The position numbers and the translations under genes are program-made. From Chlorops oryzae (lineage: Eukaryota > Arthropoda > Insecta > Diptera > Chloropidae), in the NCBI GenBank assembly GCA_020466095.1, contig CM035807.1:37974135-38038134 (forward strand): 64,000 nucleotides of DNA, in the 5' to 3' direction. Positions 60,718 through 64,000 of the stretch are shown one piece after another. Within the stretch, counting starts at the first letter, position 1. The number at the start of each line of letters is the position of its first letter. The notes under the pieces are model-generated. The model was not told the DNA's origin. It did not search any database and worked only from the letters and a program-made list of their open reading frames with translations.

Positions 60718-61025
60718 CTGAAATCCATGATTGAGTTTTTACGTAGAAAAAACAGTTTCGAGTGCTGTGCACAGTCAAGACCGTCTCTACGTAGAGCTTC
60801 TATCGATATATTTAGAGCAGAGCTCTTCTTTGTACTCCTGACTGTTTGCATTGCAGAAAAATGTTTTCTCTATGATTGAACAGTAGAGAAAATTACTTTT
60901 CCAGTGTATAACGTCGTGGAGCACATCGTAAAGCTCAACTCGAGTTAGATATTTACATAGCAAAGGCAGATTCTTTACACTCTACAATGTTTTCCCTACG
61001 CAAAAAACTGTATTGTGGATTTCAG
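60718..61025. mobile_element. Foldback MITE family E, copy 2
   Basis: 308 bp, ends CTGAAATCCATGATTGAGTT and GTGGATTTCAG, diverged and internally shortened relative to copy 1. Flanks TCTTAAGT and GCTTAAGC share a central CTTAAG. Confidence 0.8.
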
Positions 61026-62199
61026 GCTTAAGCCTCTTAGGTTCGTAGTCTTCAACTCGGCTTAAGAACTTCGAAAGTTTAAATTCTCGAAAACATTGTT
61101 TTAGTCCTCATGCCAGTTTAACTCAGTCAGAAACCTTTGATATATTTGACTTTTTCAAAAATTTTGGTATAAAATAAATAAATCTGTCTTCTGAAGACAA
61201 TCAAATAAATGTTTAAACCTTCAAATCGTTTAAACTAGGTTGAAGACTTTGAGCATTAGGGTTGTTAAGACTATACTTTTCATAAGAAGTTGATAGTTGA
61301 TCGTAGTGGGGAATACTATGATGACTAAGAAGATGTTCGTTTGTAAAATTAAAATAAAAATTAGGTATTTTCACGCGAACCTTATAGGTTTGAAGTGTCT
61401 ATTCAATAATTGTTCTCAGTTTTCTGATAGCTCTAGCAGAAATAATTTCAGTATTACTTAAATTGTTAAGCTAGTAAGAGAATTAGGAGCTGAAGAAACG
61501 ATTCGGCGTTTCTTTTTCGTGGCCATTCTTTTCAATCTTAGACAACTATTTTCCAAGTAAATCCAATACAGTAGGGCTTTGAAATAAGACGAGGACATGA
61601 GGACTCGTTATGAAATGATGCCATATGGAAGAACGTTAATAAGAAGTCACCAAAATTTTACTGGCTGTTTTATCGATAGAAATCTAAAATTTTATATTTC
61701 ATGTAATGAAACAATTTCTAGGCCGAATGATTTCTAATTAAACATGAATAATGTACAGTAGGTTCAAAATCACACCTTTTTATCGTTAGAGAAGTACAAA
61801 ACTTTTGGATTTTGGTATTCGAAATGACCTTTTTCCAATCTTAAACAAAAACTAATAAAAATTTCTAACTCTCGCCCTTTTTTTTTCTCGGCAAAAGTTA
61901 AAATTCTTTCTCGTTCTTATCTAAAAATGCTACAATTGATCCAATATTAGCATATTTTTTTTATTGAGTGACCTTACCTAAAAACTAGTTCGGTTATCCA
62001 AAACGAGCGCCATATTGCATGGAATGAAAAAAAAAAAGAAAAAGAAAAGAAGAAACCAGTCATACACACACAGCCGCGTGCACAGACAGTAATTCTTATT
62101 CGCCCGGGGTTGAAAATTGCTGACGAAAAACAAGGGATGATTCGGCGTCTACTACCCTTATCAAATAATATCAAATAAGAATTTAGATTCCACATTGGA
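61026..62199. other. Unannotated DNA
   Basis: Nothing recognised. Confidence 0.4.
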
Positions 62200-62975
62200 A
62201 AATGCAAAGCTCTCATGCTCTCATGCTCTCGCCGCTCACGACTCACGACTAAATTCAGTATACTTGCGAAGCAACATCCACTGCCAAACAAACCCATTCA
62301 GGGAAAGAGCCGCAGGAAAATTCAAGCGATTGTGAAGCGAAGTGGCCTTATGCAGCCAAAGCAAAGCAGGAAATGGTGCAGGAAAAGGATATATCTCTTG
62401 CAGTGTGAGAACCAGGCCAACTTCAACTTCAATGGTCGCCGACATGCGCACTATAGCCAACAGTTGAAAAATACAATTAGATTTAAATTTAATTAAAACT
62501 TTCATCGAGAGAATTATGTCTGCACTCACCACATTGTTATATACATAAATTTTAATGAAAATTTCTTATTTTATCACTTGGTATAGTTTCTCATATAAGT
62601 TGTCACTACTCTCTGAACTGCTGCCAATATTTCATAATTTTTCGCTTTCGTATATTTCAAATTGATTTTCAACCATATTTTTTTTAGCTCAAATCAATGA
62701 CACTAACAGCTTTTCCTTTTCAACGCGTCCTTTTAACAATTTGATTCCCCCTTCGTGCAAATTACAAAAAGCGTTTTTGGCCAAGATGCCAGCTTCTGTA
62801 ATGTTCACGTCGACTATTAAATACAGACTGCGGAGAAAGCAGAAAACACGGCACGAGAGACCTAAATTTTGTCGTGAGCGGAATTGCAGCCGCTTTGGCT
62901 TTGAACTGAGAATGCGTTCGCTCTGCATAAAATTGGAACTTGTGGAAGCAGCTGCAAAGGCAGAAAAGCGTTAAA
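62200..62975. other. GC-richer patches, unknown
   Basis: Two patches (62200-62480 and 62740-62975) are less AT-rich, with overlapping frames on both strands (98 and 93 codons, 79 and 77 codons). No protein family is recognised. Candidate regulatory or transcribed DNA on the Scr side. Confidence 0.3.
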
Positions 62976-63267
62976 AGTCGTTAAAAAAAACTGGGTTTAA
63001 AAATGTTGAAGTAGAAAACAATTTAAGTTCTTCGAAAGGCTCTTCTTCCGTTTGGCTTATGAAAGTATTTATAATCTAAGGTTGGATAACTTTTGCAGCT
63101 CTTACCGATTAAGTGCCCATCTTAACTCAAGCTTAAGCGCATGAAGGATTTTTGAGAACAAAAAGGCAAACTACTCGCAAAAAGCCTCTGAATTTCCTGG
63201 CGAGGATATACCTAATAAATTCAACAAAAACTATTAGGCAACGTATTTACACAGCAGAAATAAGTGA

Positions 63268-63878
63268 GAGAGCTAAAGTCGGTCAAGCCTGACTCGTTTG
63301 CTCTTCGCGTTGGCTTTGCAGTGGGCGGAACCCATCAATTTTTCCCGTACATCATTTTAGTCCTCTTGGTCCTTTGTTTCGAACTTTAAGCTTCTACGCT
63401 TTATAATCAGAAGTTACAATTAATCTACGTTTGTGGGCAAGGCATTGAGCGGGCCACGCATTTGTCTTCCACACACCTCCGATACATCGTGGTTAACCAA
63501 TATTTGAAATTTGAAGATCCTACGCCTTTCCATACGCAAGTTACGATAAACCATTATTTGTGGGAAAATTTCTGGACGTGGCTGCAGGAGGAAGTTGTCC
63601 ATTTTTTCCAGGATACGTATCTTTTGCTAGTTTTCCAGTGCACCAAATATCAATAAAATGAAATGAGCAGTTCGCGAGTTATAGGTATTTTACTCAATAA
63701 ACTTTAAAGTCATTTTTGGGAGTGGCAGTGGGCGGATATCGTTTGGAAGAAGATCCGACTACAGACGGACGGACGGACGGACGGACGGACGGACGGACGG
63801 ACGATCTAAATCAATTCAGTTTTCGATCCTGTTAAGACCTTTCTATACCAGCGGCCTGCTCACGCTGGGTATAAAAAC
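63268..63878 (+). repeat. Interspersed repeat family B, copy with long GGAC microsatellite
   Basis: Starts GAGAGCTAAAGTCGGTCAAG and ends CACGCTGGGTATAAAAAC. The microsatellite here is an expanded (GGAC)n run at 63766-63803. Layout as at 50928-51628, more diverged. Confidence 0.8.
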
Positions 63879-64000
63879 AAAGAAAAAGAAATAGAAACAT
63901 CCTGAAATATACTTAAAATTATTTTATTAATTATGTTTCTGATAAAAGAAGCTTACAGAATGCAGAATTGTGAACAAAAGCGTTAAAGATCATAATTAAT

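Overview
This window is from an insect nuclear genome, most likely a higher (schizophoran) fly. The AT content, the many introns and transposons, and one unmistakable gene all point that way. I cannot settle the family; a TE-rich fly such as a tephritid would fit. The gene is the Hox4 homeotic gene Deformed (Dfd) on the minus strand: exon 1 (17179-17905), exon 2 (1298-1398) and exon 3 with the YPWM motif (1069-1243). The homeodomain exon must lie beyond base 1. A microRNA gene recognisable as mir-10 lies at 52207-52276 on the same strand, about 34.3 kb upstream of the Dfd start codon. The part of the window right of Dfd is therefore the Dfd-Scr intergenic interval of the Hox cluster, and Scr should lie beyond base 64000.

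Layout. 1-1068: intron 3 of Dfd. 1069-17905: Dfd coding exons with a 15.8 kb first intron loaded with repeats (tRNA-like modules, a foldback element with nested insertions, a segmental duplication, MITEs). 17906-27250: presumed 5' UTR, promoter and upstream regulatory DNA, with a few MITEs. 27250-35950: a Tc1 relic, several MITEs, a nested pair of hAT elements, and an assembly gap beside a 202-nt T run. 36860-46741: an almost continuous pile of DNA transposons (four hAT elements and two PIF/Harbinger elements, with five smaller MITE or hairpin insertions and one jockey-like LINE nested inside them), most with target-site duplications that can still be read. 47155-47254: a second gap. 47413-51628: more TIR and tRNA-like repeats. 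52207-52276: mir-10. 53941-64000: mostly unannotated DNA with foldback and GTCY-containing repeats.

Host genes here are therefore only two: Dfd, a segment-identity transcription factor, and mir-10, which in all insects studied sits between Dfd and Scr. All other coding-like sequence is transposon-derived and visibly broken (hAT BED-finger transposase, PIF/Harbinger Myb-SANT protein and DDE transposase, Tc1 transposase C-terminus, LINE reverse transcriptase C-terminus). The main points of interest are the mir-10/Dfd linkage, a transposon hotspot where insertion order can be read from duplications, unrelated hAT families sharing self-complementary subterminal motifs, and a recurrent set of tRNA-like (Pol III box A/box B) modules, some in inverted pairs.
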